Shown here: positions 53,681 through 63,047 of the stretch, in pieces
Layout: each line of letters starts with the position of its first letter
Position numbering within the stretch: position 1 is the stretch's first letter
Origin: Stutzerimonas kunmingensis
GTDB lineage: Bacteria > Pseudomonadota > Gammaproteobacteria > Pseudomonadales > Pseudomonadaceae
Direction of reading: 5' to 3'
Assembly (NCBI RefSeq): GCF_021432085.1
Contig: NZ_CP090366.1
Location: 2,294,001 to 2,358,000, forward strand
Length of the DNA: 64,000 nucleotides
Translations under genes and position numbers: made by a program
The notes under the pieces: model-generated
Database searches by the model: none
Told to the model about the DNA's origin: nothing
What the model saw: only the letters and a program-made list of their open reading frames with translations

Positions 53681-56197
53681 ATGACGCCAGACAGCGTTCC
53701 GCCTGCCGTGATACCGCAGTGGCACGTCCTGCCCAATGGCCTGCGGCTGGGCTTTATCCAGCTCCCAGCGGGCAGCCAGGCAGCAGCCCTCGTTCGCGTG
53801 AACGCTGGCGCACACGATGCGCCGGGCGAATACCCAGGGCTTGCGCATTTTCTCGAGCACCTGCTGTTCCTGGGTAGCCAGGCCTATGCGCCAACCCAGA
53901 GCCTGATGCCGTTCGTGCAGGGTTGCGCCGGGCAATTGAACGCATCGACCCGTGAGCGTCATACCGACTTCTTCTTCCAGGTGCCTGCCGCTGCCTTCGG
54001 CGAAGCCCTCAAACGTCTGCTCGACATGCTCGCCCGGCCGCTGCTCGATCCTGCGGCGCAGTTGCGCGAACGCGAGGTGTTGCAGGCCGAATTCCTGGCA
54101 CGGGGGCGGGACCGGGAGACCCTGTGCGACGCCGCGATCGGTACGGCACTGAGCTGCGCGCATCCCTTTTCAGGGTTTCATGCGGGCAATCGCGAAACGC
54201 TGCCGGTAGAGGCGCCAGCGTTCCAGAAAGCGCTGACGGGCTATCACCAGCACTTCTATCAAACCGGGCAGATGGAACTGCTGGTCGCCGCACCCTGCAG
54301 CCTTGAGCAGGTGCTGGAACTGCTGCAGAGCGATGAATGCCAGCTACCGGTCGCACCGATCGTCGCGAGGCCGATACAGCCACTGCGCGCCGATGATGGC
54401 GGCACCTTGCGTCTGAGCGTCGATGGCGCGCGACCGTATCTGGATATCGCTTTCGCCCTCGATGGGCTGCCGGATGAAGCCTGCGTGGCGCTGGATGTGC
54501 TCGGCTCATGGTTGAGCTCGCAAGCCGACCGGAGTCTTTTTCAAGCCCTAAGCGAGGCCCACTGGTGTGATGCCGTCTCGTTGCGCGTGCCGTACTGGCA
54601 TGACGGGCAGGGTGTGGCCGTCTTCGAGGTGCAGCTGACCGAACGCGGCATGGCGGAACGCGCGCAGATTGTTGCCGCAGTGCGTGACTGGCTGCATTTC
54701 ATGAGCACGCAGGCAGCCTGGTCAGAGGTTTGGGGCGAGTACGCGCAGATCCGTCAGCGCGGGCTCATGGGCAAGGAGCCGCTGGCCCTGTTGCGCTACT
54801 GGATTGACCCGGCTGCCTGGACGCCGTCGATCGATACGAGTCGTGTGCAGCAGGCGCTTGAGATGCTGGGTGCGCAGCTTCATGCGAGCAGGCCGATCGT
54901 ATTGACGGTGGACGGCGAAGGTTGCGCTCGGACTGAGCGCATCGAGCCGGTAAAGGCTGGGTTCGAGCTGGACCTGGTCGCCGAGCAGTTGCCGCCGTCA
55001 GACAGGACTGGATGGCAATGGCACCTGCCGGAACGCAATCCTTGGCTCAGTGAGCGCATGCAACCGGGCGTGGCGGCGTTGCAGATACCATCCCTGCGCT
55101 GGGTCGAACACGCCGATGCTGCAGGGCAGGGCGCGCTCTACCTGCGTTGGCGGTTTGCCGCGGGCCAGCCGCCGGCAGGGCTCTGGCATACGCTGCACGC
55201 GGCGCTACGCAGGCATACCATCGCTGCGGCGCAAGCCGGTGTCGAGCTGCATTTCGATGACCATGGGCACAGCTGGTGCCTGAGGCTGTTCGGTTATGCC
55301 GAAGCGTTGCCAGTAATTCTTCGTGACCTGACCGACATCCTCAAAGCGCCGTCGCCGGCTGCTTTCAATGAAGGACACCGCCTGCGCTACGAGTCCGTGA
55401 CGTCAGGTGCCGACGAGATACTGATACGGCAACTGCTGCGCCGCCTGCCGCTCCTGCTCGCGGGAGCCGCACGAGACGGTGATGCATCGCTGGACCAGCA
55501 CGCACTCGATCAAGCCTGGCATCAGTCCCATTGGGATGCATTGGCAGTGGGGCTGCCTCGGCATCTGAGTCGCCCGTTGCAGAGGGTACTGGCTGAGCTG
55601 CCTGGGCTGGTCGGACCCGGTGCCGGTCAGTACCACGAAAGCACACCGCGTTATTGCTGGTCGCGCTTTGGTCAGCCTGGCGTGGAAACCGCGTTGGTGC
55701 TGTTCTGTTCGCTACCGCTTCGGACAGCCTTCATCGAGGCGAACTGGCGTCGCTTGGCGCGATTGATGGAAGGCGCGTTCTTCCGTCGACTGCGCAGCGA
55801 ACTGCAGCTCGGCTATGCGGTGTTCTGTGGCTATCGTCAGTTCGGCGAGTGCCCGGGCATCGTTTTCGCGGTGCAGTCTCCCAGCGCATCTGCCAGTGAG
55901 ATCCTCGGCCATATCGAAACCTTCCTCGACGGCTTTGCCGGCACTCTGGTTGAAGTCGCTGCAGCTGATCCCTCGACCGGCAACCACGACGGCGACCTGC
56001 GCCGCCGCGCCGAGTCGTTATGGCAGGCGCACCTGGCCGGCTTCGATGGTGATCACCCGGAGGCGGTGGCTGCGGCGTCGGCCAACCTCGATGCCCGAGC
56101 TATCCGTGCTCAGCTACAGGCGCTGCGCGATGCCGAAGGCGGCTGGCATGTGGTCGCCAATGCTGAAGCGCCCGACAGGCGTTGGCATCGCCGCTGA
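53681..56197 (+). CDS. pqqF: PqqF-type M16 zinc peptidase
   Basis: About 838 residues. The M16 inverted zinc motif HFLEHLLFLGS (His, Glu, His) lies at about residues 50-60, followed by the STRERHTDFFFQVP segment and a distal Glu near REREVLQAEF. The domain order (active N-terminal half, inactive C-terminal half with GYAVFCGYRQFGE) fits PqqF, which with PqqG trims the PqqA peptide during pyrroloquinoline quinone synthesis. pqqA-E are not in the window: after it comes a 294-bp gap (no gene seen; it holds the porin promoter) and then the porin. Confidence 0.85.
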   Translation: MTPDSVPPAVIPQWHVLPNGLRLGFIQLPAGSQAAALVRVNAGAHDAPGEYPGLAHFLEHLLFLGSQAYAPTQSLMPFVQGCAGQLNASTRERHTDFFFQVPAAAFGEALKRLLDMLARPLLDPAAQLREREVLQAEFLARGRDRETLCDAAIGTALSCAHPFSGFHAGNRETLPVEAPAFQKALTGYHQHFYQTGQMELLVAAPCSLEQVLELLQSDECQLPVAPIVARPIQPLRADDGGTLRLSVDGARPYLDIAFALDGLPDEACVALDVLGSWLSSQADRSLFQALSEAHWCDAVSLRVPYWHDGQGVAVFEVQLTERGMAERAQIVAAVRDWLHFMSTQAAWSEVWGEYAQIRQRGLMGKEPLALLRYWIDPAAWTPSIDTSRVQQALEMLGAQLHASRPIVLTVDGEGCARTERIEPVKAGFELDLVAEQLPPSDRTGWQWHLPERNPWLSERMQPGVAALQIPSLRWVEHADAAGQGALYLRWRFAAGQPPAGLWHTLHAALRRHTIAAAQAGVELHFDDHGHSWCLRLFGYAEALPVILRDLTDILKAPSPAAFNEGHRLRYESVTSGADEILIRQLLRRLPLLLAGAARDGDASLDQHALDQAWHQSHWDALAVGLPRHLSRPLQRVLAELPGLVGPGAGQYHESTPRYCWSRFGQPGVETALVLFCSLPLRTAFIEANWRRLARLMEGAFFRRLRSELQLGYAVFCGYRQFGECPGIVFAVQSPSASASEILGHIETFLDGFAGTLVEVAAADPSTGNHDGDLRRRAESLWQAHLAGFDGDHPEAVAAASANLDARAIRAQLQALRDAEGGWHVVANAEAPDRRWHRR

Positions 56198-56491
56198 CGG
56201 TTACCTCAGCGTCCCACATCACCCGTCCATTCAACCCCGACAATGCAACTCGATGGCCAGCCGTTTACGGCGGGCTGCCGTGGCTTGTGCCGGGGTATGG
56301 TGGCGCGCTGCTTTGGGTGTACGACCTAAGCCTCGTGCGTCTGGCGGTCGGATGAGATGCTTTACATGCAAGACGACACCCCGGGCGAAAGTACTAGCCT
56401 TTCGCCGCCATCGCAGCGTATGTGCGCTCGGATGGCCTTTCGATAATCGCTCCCGTCACGACTGCTTGTCGTCAAAACCGCGGAGAGCGCC

Positions 56492-57679
56492 ATGCACAAC
56501 AACAAGAAAGCCGTATCAACCCTGTTGCCACTGGTCCTGGCCAGTGCCGTCGCCATGACCGTAAGCCAGTCGGCCGTCGCCGAAATCGTGCTTTACGATC
56601 AGGACGACACCACCTTTTCCACCGATGGTTACTTCAACACGTTCTACGTTCACAGCGACGTCGAGCGTGCCGGCGAGCAGTTCGATCGCAAGCAGTCGCG
56701 GGTGAAGATGGGCTTCCTGCCCAACTGGATCGGCTTCAACTTCGGCAAGCAGGTCGGCGATCTCAAGCTGGGCGGTCGTTCCTCGTTCTGGGTGACCATC
56801 AACGACAGCGAAAGCAACGGCACCGAAACCGGTATCGACGTTCGTCAGTTCTACGCCACTGCGGCGAATGAGCAGTGGGGCGAAGTGCTGTTCGGTAAGG
56901 ACTTCGGCCTGTTCGGCCGCTCCAACATCCTGCTCGACGAGATGCTCAGCGGTTACGGCCAGGTCAGCGACACCCTGGGTCTGGTCGATGGCGGCGGCGT
57001 CTCCTTCGGCAACATAGGTACCGGCTACCCGTATCCGTTCCCGACGTCGCAGATCACCTACCGTTCGCCGAAGATGAGCGGCCTGCGCATCGCTGCCGGC
57101 ATCATGGACCCGGTAGACACCACCGACGACACCTCGTCCACCCTGGACAAGGCCTACCAGGAAGCGCCGCGCTTCGAAACCGAGATCACCTACGAGTTCG
57201 AGATGGGCGGCACCCAGTTCTACACCTGGATCAACGGTATGCAGCAAAGCTCGGACAACACCGACAGCAGCATCGAGAAGGTCGATTCCAAGGGCCTGGG
57301 TTACGGCGTGCAGGCCAAGATGGGCAGCCTGTCGCTGACCGCATCGGGCTTCCAGGCCGAAGGTATCAACCCGTTCTTCACCAACAACGCCGGCGAAGCA
57401 CTGCTGCGTGAAGTGGACAGCGACGGCTACCTGCTGCAGGGCTCCTACCGCTTCGGCAAGAACCGCGTTGCGCTGTCCTACGGTCAGACCAAGGATGATG
57501 GCAACGGTCTGGGCGGTGAGGCCGATTACGAGACCCGCGGTATTGCCCTGTTCCACAGCATCAACGACAACCTGACCCTGGTCGCCGAACTGAACCAATT
57601 CGAGATCGAAGGCAAGGACAGCCCGGCACTGGACGAAGAAACCCGCACCTTCGCAGTGGGCGCGGCGCTGAGCTTCTAA
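56492..57679 (+). CDS. Gram-negative porin
   Basis: About 395 residues. Signal peptide ending SQSAVA (cleavage near residue 30), then a 16-strand-type general porin: DGYFNTFYVHSD, GRSSFWVTINDSE, QFYATAANEQWGEVLFGKDFG (loop 3 region), ITYRSPKMSGLRIAAG, and a C-terminal Phe (TFAVGAALSF) for outer-membrane insertion. GC and codon use follow highly expressed genes. In Pseudomonas such porins often adjoin alcohol or phenol degradation genes; with pqqF and the ErcS'-like kinase nearby, a link to PQQ-dependent alcohol oxidation is possible. Confidence 0.92.
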   Translation: MHNNKKAVSTLLPLVLASAVAMTVSQSAVAEIVLYDQDDTTFSTDGYFNTFYVHSDVERAGEQFDRKQSRVKMGFLPNWIGFNFGKQVGDLKLGGRSSFWVTINDSESNGTETGIDVRQFYATAANEQWGEVLFGKDFGLFGRSNILLDEMLSGYGQVSDTLGLVDGGGVSFGNIGTGYPYPFPTSQITYRSPKMSGLRIAAGIMDPVDTTDDTSSTLDKAYQEAPRFETEITYEFEMGGTQFYTWINGMQQSSDNTDSSIEKVDSKGLGYGVQAKMGSLSLTASGFQAEGINPFFTNNAGEALLREVDSDGYLLQGSYRFGKNRVALSYGQTKDDGNGLGGEADYETRGIALFHSINDNLTLVAELNQFEIEGKDSPALDEETRTFAVGAALSF

Positions 57680-57808
57680 GCGAGGCGATCAGCAGGGCGC
57701 GGATGGACGTCGAACCGTAGGTCGCTCCATTCGTTGCATCGGCAGTGGGACGTACGTTGAGCGTATCCCACGCCCTGTGCGCAGTGATGATCTCTGCGCA
57801 ACCACGAC

Positions 57809-57839
57809 AAAGGCCGGCATCCGTAAGGGGCCGGCCTTT
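57809..57839 (+). terminator. Intrinsic terminator after the porin gene
   Basis: AAAGGCCGGC and GCCGGCCTTT pair (10 bp) over an 11-base loop, followed by CTGT. The rest of the 57680-58107 gap holds no gene that I can support; it has an imperfect GTGGGA...TCCCAC stem near 57747-57773. Confidence 0.7.
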
Positions 57840-58107
57840 CTGTATCAGTGCATCACTGAACATGGCCAGCGTGCGTCGAGGCCAGGCCTGATCGGGATGG
57901 ACACCGTTTGGTTCGCGGTGCAGAGGATGGCTGGTGGACGGGAACCGACACGGTGGCCACTTCAGCTGAACTAGCATCCCTGCGCCTGCGTTGTTTCGTC
58001 GCGATGCTACCTAGGCAGGCCTTTACCGGTACTCAAGTAGCATTTTCGGACCATATGCCCTGGCCAAGAATGAGGTCATCCGATTCAGGTGGTGCGGGGT
58101 ATCGTGC

Positions 58108-59271
58108 GTGACCGAACAAGAAGGCGAAGTTATCCGCACCGCGATGTCCGAGGCCCGGCTGCCCGAGACGGTGGCACAGGACCTGGCACGCCAGCTGATG
58201 CATCCGCATCTGGGCTTTGTGCTGTTCTTCTGTTCGGCGGAGTACGACCTGCCGGCACTGGGCGATGCGCTGCGCCAATACTTCGGTGGCGTGCGTCTGG
58301 TCGGTTGTACCTCGGCGGGGGAAATCACCTCGCAGGGCTATGGTCGCAGTTGCGTGACGGCAGTCGGCTTTGACCATCGCAGCTTTTCCATCGCCTGCGA
58401 GCTGATCGACGAGATGGATCGCTTCAGCCTGATCGAGGCCCAGCAGCTGGTCGAGCGCCTGGGCAGCGACTGCCGCAGCAACTCGCTGGCGCCGATCAAG
58501 GATCACAGCTTTGCGCTGACCCTGCTCGATGGGTTGTCCAGTCGCGAGGAGGTGGTGCTCTCTGCACTGAGCGCAGCCTTCGGCAGCATTCCGCATTTCG
58601 GTGGTTCGGCCGGCGACGACAACCACCTCAGCGACACCTACGTCTATTACGACGGCCGGTTCTACAGCGGCGCGGCCATCGTGGTGCTGATCAATACCTG
58701 GCTGGATTTCGAAGTGTTCACCACCCATCACATCCTGCCGCTTGAGGACAAACTGGTGGTGACCCGCGCCGACAGCAACAGCCGTCGGGTCTACGAGCTG
58801 AATGCCGAGCCGGCTGCGGAGGAGTACGCACGGCTGATCGGTGTACCGGTCAGCGATCTCGATCACCGTCTGTTTGCGGCTCATCCGCTGGCGGTGCGTA
58901 TCAATGAGCACTACTACGTGCGCTCGATCCAGAAGGTCAACGAGGACATGAGCCTGACCTTCTATTGCGCCGTGGAGAACGGCATCGTGCTCACCGCCAT
59001 GGAACCCGGCCCGCTGATGCCGAACCTGGAAGCCCTGTTTCAGCGTCTGGAGCAGCGCCTCGGCCCGCCGCTGCTCACGATTGGCTGCGACTGTTTCCTG
59101 CGTCGCCTGGAAATCGAGGCCAACGATACCAGCGAAGAAACCTCGGCTTTTCTCCGACGCCAGCAGGTGATCGGCTTCAACACCTACGGAGAGCAGTTCA
59201 ATGGCATGCACATCAACCAGACCTTCACCGGTGTCGCCATTGGCCGACCCGGAGGCCGGGCAGGTCGCTGA
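58108..59271 (+). CDS. FIST-domain sensory protein
   Basis: About 387 residues starting with GTG. FIST_N (LGFVLFFCSAEYDLPAL; GVRLVGCTSAGEITSQGY; FGGSAGDDN) and FIST_C (RVYELNAEPAAEEYARLIG; HPLAVRINEHYYVRSIQ; NTYGEQFNGMHINQTFTGVAIG). FIST proteins bind small ligands, probably amino acids, and signal to partner kinases. The same pair (FIST plus hybrid kinase) precedes the alcohol-oxidation genes of P. aeruginosa (PA1975-PA1976). Its 3' end overlaps the kinase gene by up to 70 bp, which supports joint translation. Confidence 0.9.
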   Translation: MTEQEGEVIRTAMSEARLPETVAQDLARQLMHPHLGFVLFFCSAEYDLPALGDALRQYFGGVRLVGCTSAGEITSQGYGRSCVTAVGFDHRSFSIACELIDEMDRFSLIEAQQLVERLGSDCRSNSLAPIKDHSFALTLLDGLSSREEVVLSALSAAFGSIPHFGGSAGDDNHLSDTYVYYDGRFYSGAAIVVLINTWLDFEVFTTHHILPLEDKLVVTRADSNSRRVYELNAEPAAEEYARLIGVPVSDLDHRLFAAHPLAVRINEHYYVRSIQKVNEDMSLTFYCAVENGIVLTAMEPGPLMPNLEALFQRLEQRLGPPLLTIGCDCFLRRLEIEANDTSEETSAFLRRQQVIGFNTYGEQFNGMHINQTFTGVAIGRPGGRAGR

Positions 59272-61840
59272 GCTGCTGGCGCGCCAGGCCGAACTCGAGC
59301 GCGAAAACCTCAAGCTCAAACGCATCAACGCCGCACTGATCGAGCGCGTCGAATCCAGTGGCGCCGGACGGGATGCATCCTATGCGGCGTTCCAGCACTC
59401 GGTGGAGCTGGCCGAGCAGGTGCGCGAGCGCACCGATGCGCTGAATCAGGCGATGGCCGAACTCAAGGGCAGCAACCAGTTGCTCAGCGATGCGCGGCTG
59501 CGCGCGGAAACCGCGCACCAGCACCTGGTTGACGCCATCGAGAGCATTTCCGACGCCTTCGTGCTGTTCGACCGCGACCAGCGCATCGTCCTGTTCAACC
59601 GTCGCTTCAAGTCGCTATGGACGCGCACGCGCGCGCGCATCAACGCCGGCACGCGGCTGGCCGAGGTCCGCCGGCTGGCGGAAAGCACCGGGTTGATCGT
59701 CGAGGAACACCGCGGCAAGGGCGATGAGCCCACGGTGTATCGGCTGAACAACGGCCGTTGGGTGCAGGTCAGCGAGCGACCAACCCGTGAAGGCGGGCTG
59801 GTGATTCTCTACACCGACATCACCGAGGTGAAAGTCAGCGAGACCATGCGTCGCGAGCAGGCGCTGGCGCAGAAGTCGAGGCTGTTGCAGCGCGCGGTGG
59901 ACAACCTGTCCCAGGGCGTGGCGATGGTCAGCGCCGAGGGTGCGCTGGAGCTTTGGAATAGACGCTTTCTCGAGCTCTGCGGGCTGGCGCCGATCGAGGC
60001 GCATCGACCGTTCGAGGAGGTCATGGCCGACAGCGAGCTGACCCTGCTCACACCCAACAGTCGTGACGCCCGCGGCCGGCCGATCCGCGAGCTGGAGCAG
60101 CGCCTGTTCGATGGCCGCGTGCTGGAAATTCGCACCCATGCGCTCCCCACCGGCGGCTTCGTCAATACCTTCACTGACATCACCGAGCGCTACCGCCATG
60201 CCGAGGCGCTGCGCGAGAGCGAGCGCTGGATTCGCCTGATCACCGACCATGTGCCGGCGCTGATCGCCTACGTCTCGGCCGATCTCACCTACGAGTTCAC
60301 CAACAAGGTCTACGAGGAATGGTATCGCTGGCCCAGCGACGGCATGCTCGGCCAGTCGCTGCGCGAGGTCCACAGCGGCGAGCACTGGCGGCAACTGGAG
60401 CCCTACATTGATCGTGCACTGTCGGGCGAGAGCGTCAGCTTCGAGATGGCCGAGCGCAACCATGCCGGCCAGCAGCGCTATATGCTGCGCTCCTATGTGC
60501 CGAACCGGCAGGCCAATGGCGAAGTGGCCGGTATCTTCGTGCTGATCCAGGACATCACCGATCGCCGGCGCACCGCCGAGGCGCTGCACCAGGCCTATCA
60601 GAATCTCGAACAGCGGGTGCGTGAGCGCACCGCCGAGCTGACCAGTCTCAACGACCAGCTGCTGCGCGAGATCGACGAGCGCAGTCATGTCGAGGCGCGG
60701 CTGCGCGAAGCCAAGCGCGAGGCGGAAGTGGCCAACCTGTCCAAGACCAAATTCCTTGCCGCAGTCAGCCATGACCTGCTGCAGCCGCTCAACGCCGCGC
60801 GGCTGTTCACCAGCGCTTTGCTTGAGCAACCGGGGGCGCCCAACGGTGGGCTGATCCGCAACATCAGCAACTCGCTGGAAGACGTGGAAAACCTGCTCGG
60901 TACGCTGGTCGATATTTCCAAGCTGGATGCCGGCGTGATCAAGCCGGATATCGCCCCGTTCGCCGTCAGTGAGCTGTTGGAAAACCTGGCCATGGAGTTC
61001 CGCCAGATCGCCGGGGCCGAGCAGCTGCAGCTGGACTTCATTCCCTGTTCGGCGCTGGTGCGCAGCGATATCCAGCTGCTCGCGCGCATCCTGCGCAATC
61101 TGCTGACCAACGCGATTCGCTACACACCCAAAGGACGCGTACTGCTGGGTTGTCGTCGCCACCGGCAGAGTCTGTCCATCGAAGTCTGGGATACCGGCGT
61201 GGGCATCGCCTCGGACAAGCTCGAGGAAATCTTCCAGGAATTCAAACGCGGGGAGGGCGTGCGTCCCAACCAGGATCGTGGTCTCGGCCTTGGCCTGGCC
61301 ATCGTCGAGAAGATCGCGCGCATGCTGGGCCATCGTATCCGGGTCAGTTCGCACCCGGGACGCGGCTCGTGTTTCGCCATCGACGTACCCTTGGCCAAGC
61401 GCGCACCCAAGGCGCGGCCTGAGCCGAGCACCACGGAGCTGGTGCTGCAGCGGCTGCAGGGCGCCCGGGTCTGGGTGTTGGATAACGACACGGCGATCTG
61501 TGCGGGCATGCGCACGCTGCTGGAAGGCTGGGGCTGCAAGGTGATCACGGCGCTGTCCGAGGAGGACCTGGCGAGGCAGGTGGACAACTTCCATGCCGAG
61601 GCCGACTTGATGATCGCCGACTACCACCTGGACAATGGCCACACCGGCATCGATGTCGTTGCCACCGTCAATGCGCGCCGCGCCAGCCCGCTACCGGCGC
61701 TGATGATCACCGCCAACTACAGCAACGAACTCAAGCAGCAGGTCCGCGAGCTGGGCCATATGCTGATGCACAAGCCGGTGCGGCCGATGAAGCTGAAGAC
61801 TGCCATGTGCCATATGCTCGAGCATGGTACAGCTGGATGA
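59201..61840 (+). CDS. Hybrid sensor histidine kinase, ErcS'/NahK-like
   Basis: About 879 residues, no membrane helices. N-terminal coiled coil (VAELLARQAELERENLKLK), PAS domains at about 105-210, 225-325 and 335-450, coiled coil, HisKA with H-box AAVSHDLLQPLNAARLF (about 520), HATPase (GLGLAIVEKIARMLGH) and a receiver (VWVLDNDTAIC; Asp in MIADYHLDNGH). The DLLQPLNA variant after the His is that of NahK/ErcS'. The ATG at 59201 lies inside the FIST gene; TTG 59240 (LADPEAGQV) is an alternative. With pqqF and porin nearby, regulation of ethanol oxidation is a fair guess. Confidence 0.9.
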   Translation: MACTSTRPSPVSPLADPEAGQVAELLARQAELERENLKLKRINAALIERVESSGAGRDASYAAFQHSVELAEQVRERTDALNQAMAELKGSNQLLSDARLRAETAHQHLVDAIESISDAFVLFDRDQRIVLFNRRFKSLWTRTRARINAGTRLAEVRRLAESTGLIVEEHRGKGDEPTVYRLNNGRWVQVSERPTREGGLVILYTDITEVKVSETMRREQALAQKSRLLQRAVDNLSQGVAMVSAEGALELWNRRFLELCGLAPIEAHRPFEEVMADSELTLLTPNSRDARGRPIRELEQRLFDGRVLEIRTHALPTGGFVNTFTDITERYRHAEALRESERWIRLITDHVPALIAYVSADLTYEFTNKVYEEWYRWPSDGMLGQSLREVHSGEHWRQLEPYIDRALSGESVSFEMAERNHAGQQRYMLRSYVPNRQANGEVAGIFVLIQDITDRRRTAEALHQAYQNLEQRVRERTAELTSLNDQLLREIDERSHVEARLREAKREAEVANLSKTKFLAAVSHDLLQPLNAARLFTSALLEQPGAPNGGLIRNISNSLEDVENLLGTLVDISKLDAGVIKPDIAPFAVSELLENLAMEFRQIAGAEQLQLDFIPCSALVRSDIQLLARILRNLLTNAIRYTPKGRVLLGCRRHRQSLSIEVWDTGVGIASDKLEEIFQEFKRGEGVRPNQDRGLGLGLAIVEKIARMLGHRIRVSSHPGRGSCFAIDVPLAKRAPKARPEPSTTELVLQRLQGARVWVLDNDTAICAGMRTLLEGWGCKVITALSEEDLARQVDNFHAEADLMIADYHLDNGHTGIDVVATVNARRASPLPALMITANYSNELKQQVRELGHMLMHKPVRPMKLKTAMCHMLEHGTAG

Positions 61841-61955
61841 CTGATCCGCTGGCCCCGGCAGCCGTCGGATGTGACCGCATCGCCGCGGGCGCGCCTCCCA
61901 CAGGGCCTGGAGTTTTGTAGAAGCACGACATCTGGGCGATGGTATGGGGTTCAGG

Positions 61956-62963
61956 CTAGCTGTGCTCCGATCTCACCCAGATGCCGTTGCCTCGCAGGCG
62001 CTCGCGATCATGTGGTCGATCCAGTCCAAGAAGCGGACCTTTCGGCACGATGCCATTTCCGTTGATCTGTCGATGGCTGGCGTAGTAGTGGTTCTTGATG
62101 TGTGTGAAATCCACCGTTTCGGCAATTCCCGGCCACTGGTACAGCTCGCGTAGCCAGTTCGACAGGTTCGGATAGTCCTCGATGCGGCGCAGGTTGCACT
62201 TGAAGTGGCCGTGGTAAACCGCGTCGAAGCGAATGGCTGTGGTGAACAGACGCCAGTCGGCCTCTGTCAGGTACTCCCCTGTCAGGTAGCGCTGCTTGCC
62301 CAGGCGTCGCTCCAACCAGTCGAGCTCACGGAACAACTCGTCGAAGGCCTCTTCGTAGGCCTCCTGGGTCGTGGCGAAACCTGCTCGGTAGACCCCGTTG
62401 TTGATCGCCGGATAGATCCGCGCGTTTAGCGCATCGATTTCGCCATGCAACGCTTCCGGGTAGAAATCCAGCGTAGAGCCGGTCAGCTCGTCGAAAGCGC
62501 TGTTGAAGATGCGGATGATATCGGCCGACTCGTTGTTGACGATGCACTGGCGCTCGCGATCCCAAAGAACGGGAACGGTGACCCGGCCCGAGTACTTCGG
62601 ATCCTCACGGGTGTAGCGCTGATGCAGGTAGTCGAATTCGTCCAGCGCATCGCCGCTGGAGCCGGTGGACTTGTCGAAGGTCCAGCCGTGCTCGGCCATC
62701 AGCCAGCTGACCACGGACACGTCGATCAGCGGCTCGAGCCCCTTGAGCTTGCGGTAGATCAGCGTGCGATGCGCCCACGGACAGGCAAGCGAAACATAGA
62801 GATGATAGCGACCGGCCTCGGCCTGGAAGCCATCCTGGCCGTCAGGCCCGGGCGCGCCGTCGGGCGTGACCCAGTGCCGGCGCTTGGCCTGTTCGCGTTC
62901 GAATTTGCCATCGCGGCTTGCATACCAGCGGTCGTGCCACTGGCCATCGATCAGTAATCCCAT
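61956..62963 (-). CDS. yqjG: Glutathionyl-hydroquinone reductase
   Basis: About 335 residues. A xi-class GST: the catalytic Cys is in LYVSLACPWAHRTLIYRK (CPWA motif), followed by VPVLWDRERQCIVNNESADI and the helical domain with YLTGEYLTEADWRLFTTAIRFD and the PNLSNWLRELYQWPGI segment. It removes glutathione from glutathionyl-hydroquinones in the cytoplasm. Single gene, convergent with the hybrid kinase (115-bp gap). Confidence 0.92.
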   Translation of the reverse strand: MGLLIDGQWHDRWYASRDGKFEREQAKRRHWVTPDGAPGPDGQDGFQAEAGRYHLYVSLACPWAHRTLIYRKLKGLEPLIDVSVVSWLMAEHGWTFDKSTGSSGDALDEFDYLHQRYTREDPKYSGRVTVPVLWDRERQCIVNNESADIIRIFNSAFDELTGSTLDFYPEALHGEIDALNARIYPAINNGVYRAGFATTQEAYEEAFDELFRELDWLERRLGKQRYLTGEYLTEADWRLFTTAIRFDAVYHGHFKCNLRRIEDYPNLSNWLRELYQWPGIAETVDFTHIKNHYYASHRQINGNGIVPKGPLLGLDRPHDRERLRGNGIWVRSEHS

Positions 62964-63047
62964 GGTGCCCTCCTGTTACGGCATAGGAGGCCAGTCTAGG
63001 AAGCATCGTTCGATCGATGTGACCGAATGGCGGGTTAATCCTATCGC

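Noticed and set aside
56370-56410. CGAAAGTACTAGCCTTTCG-like dyad upstream of the porin as a regulator site
   Set aside because: A partial dyad only; I could not tie it to a known regulator motif or to a promoter.
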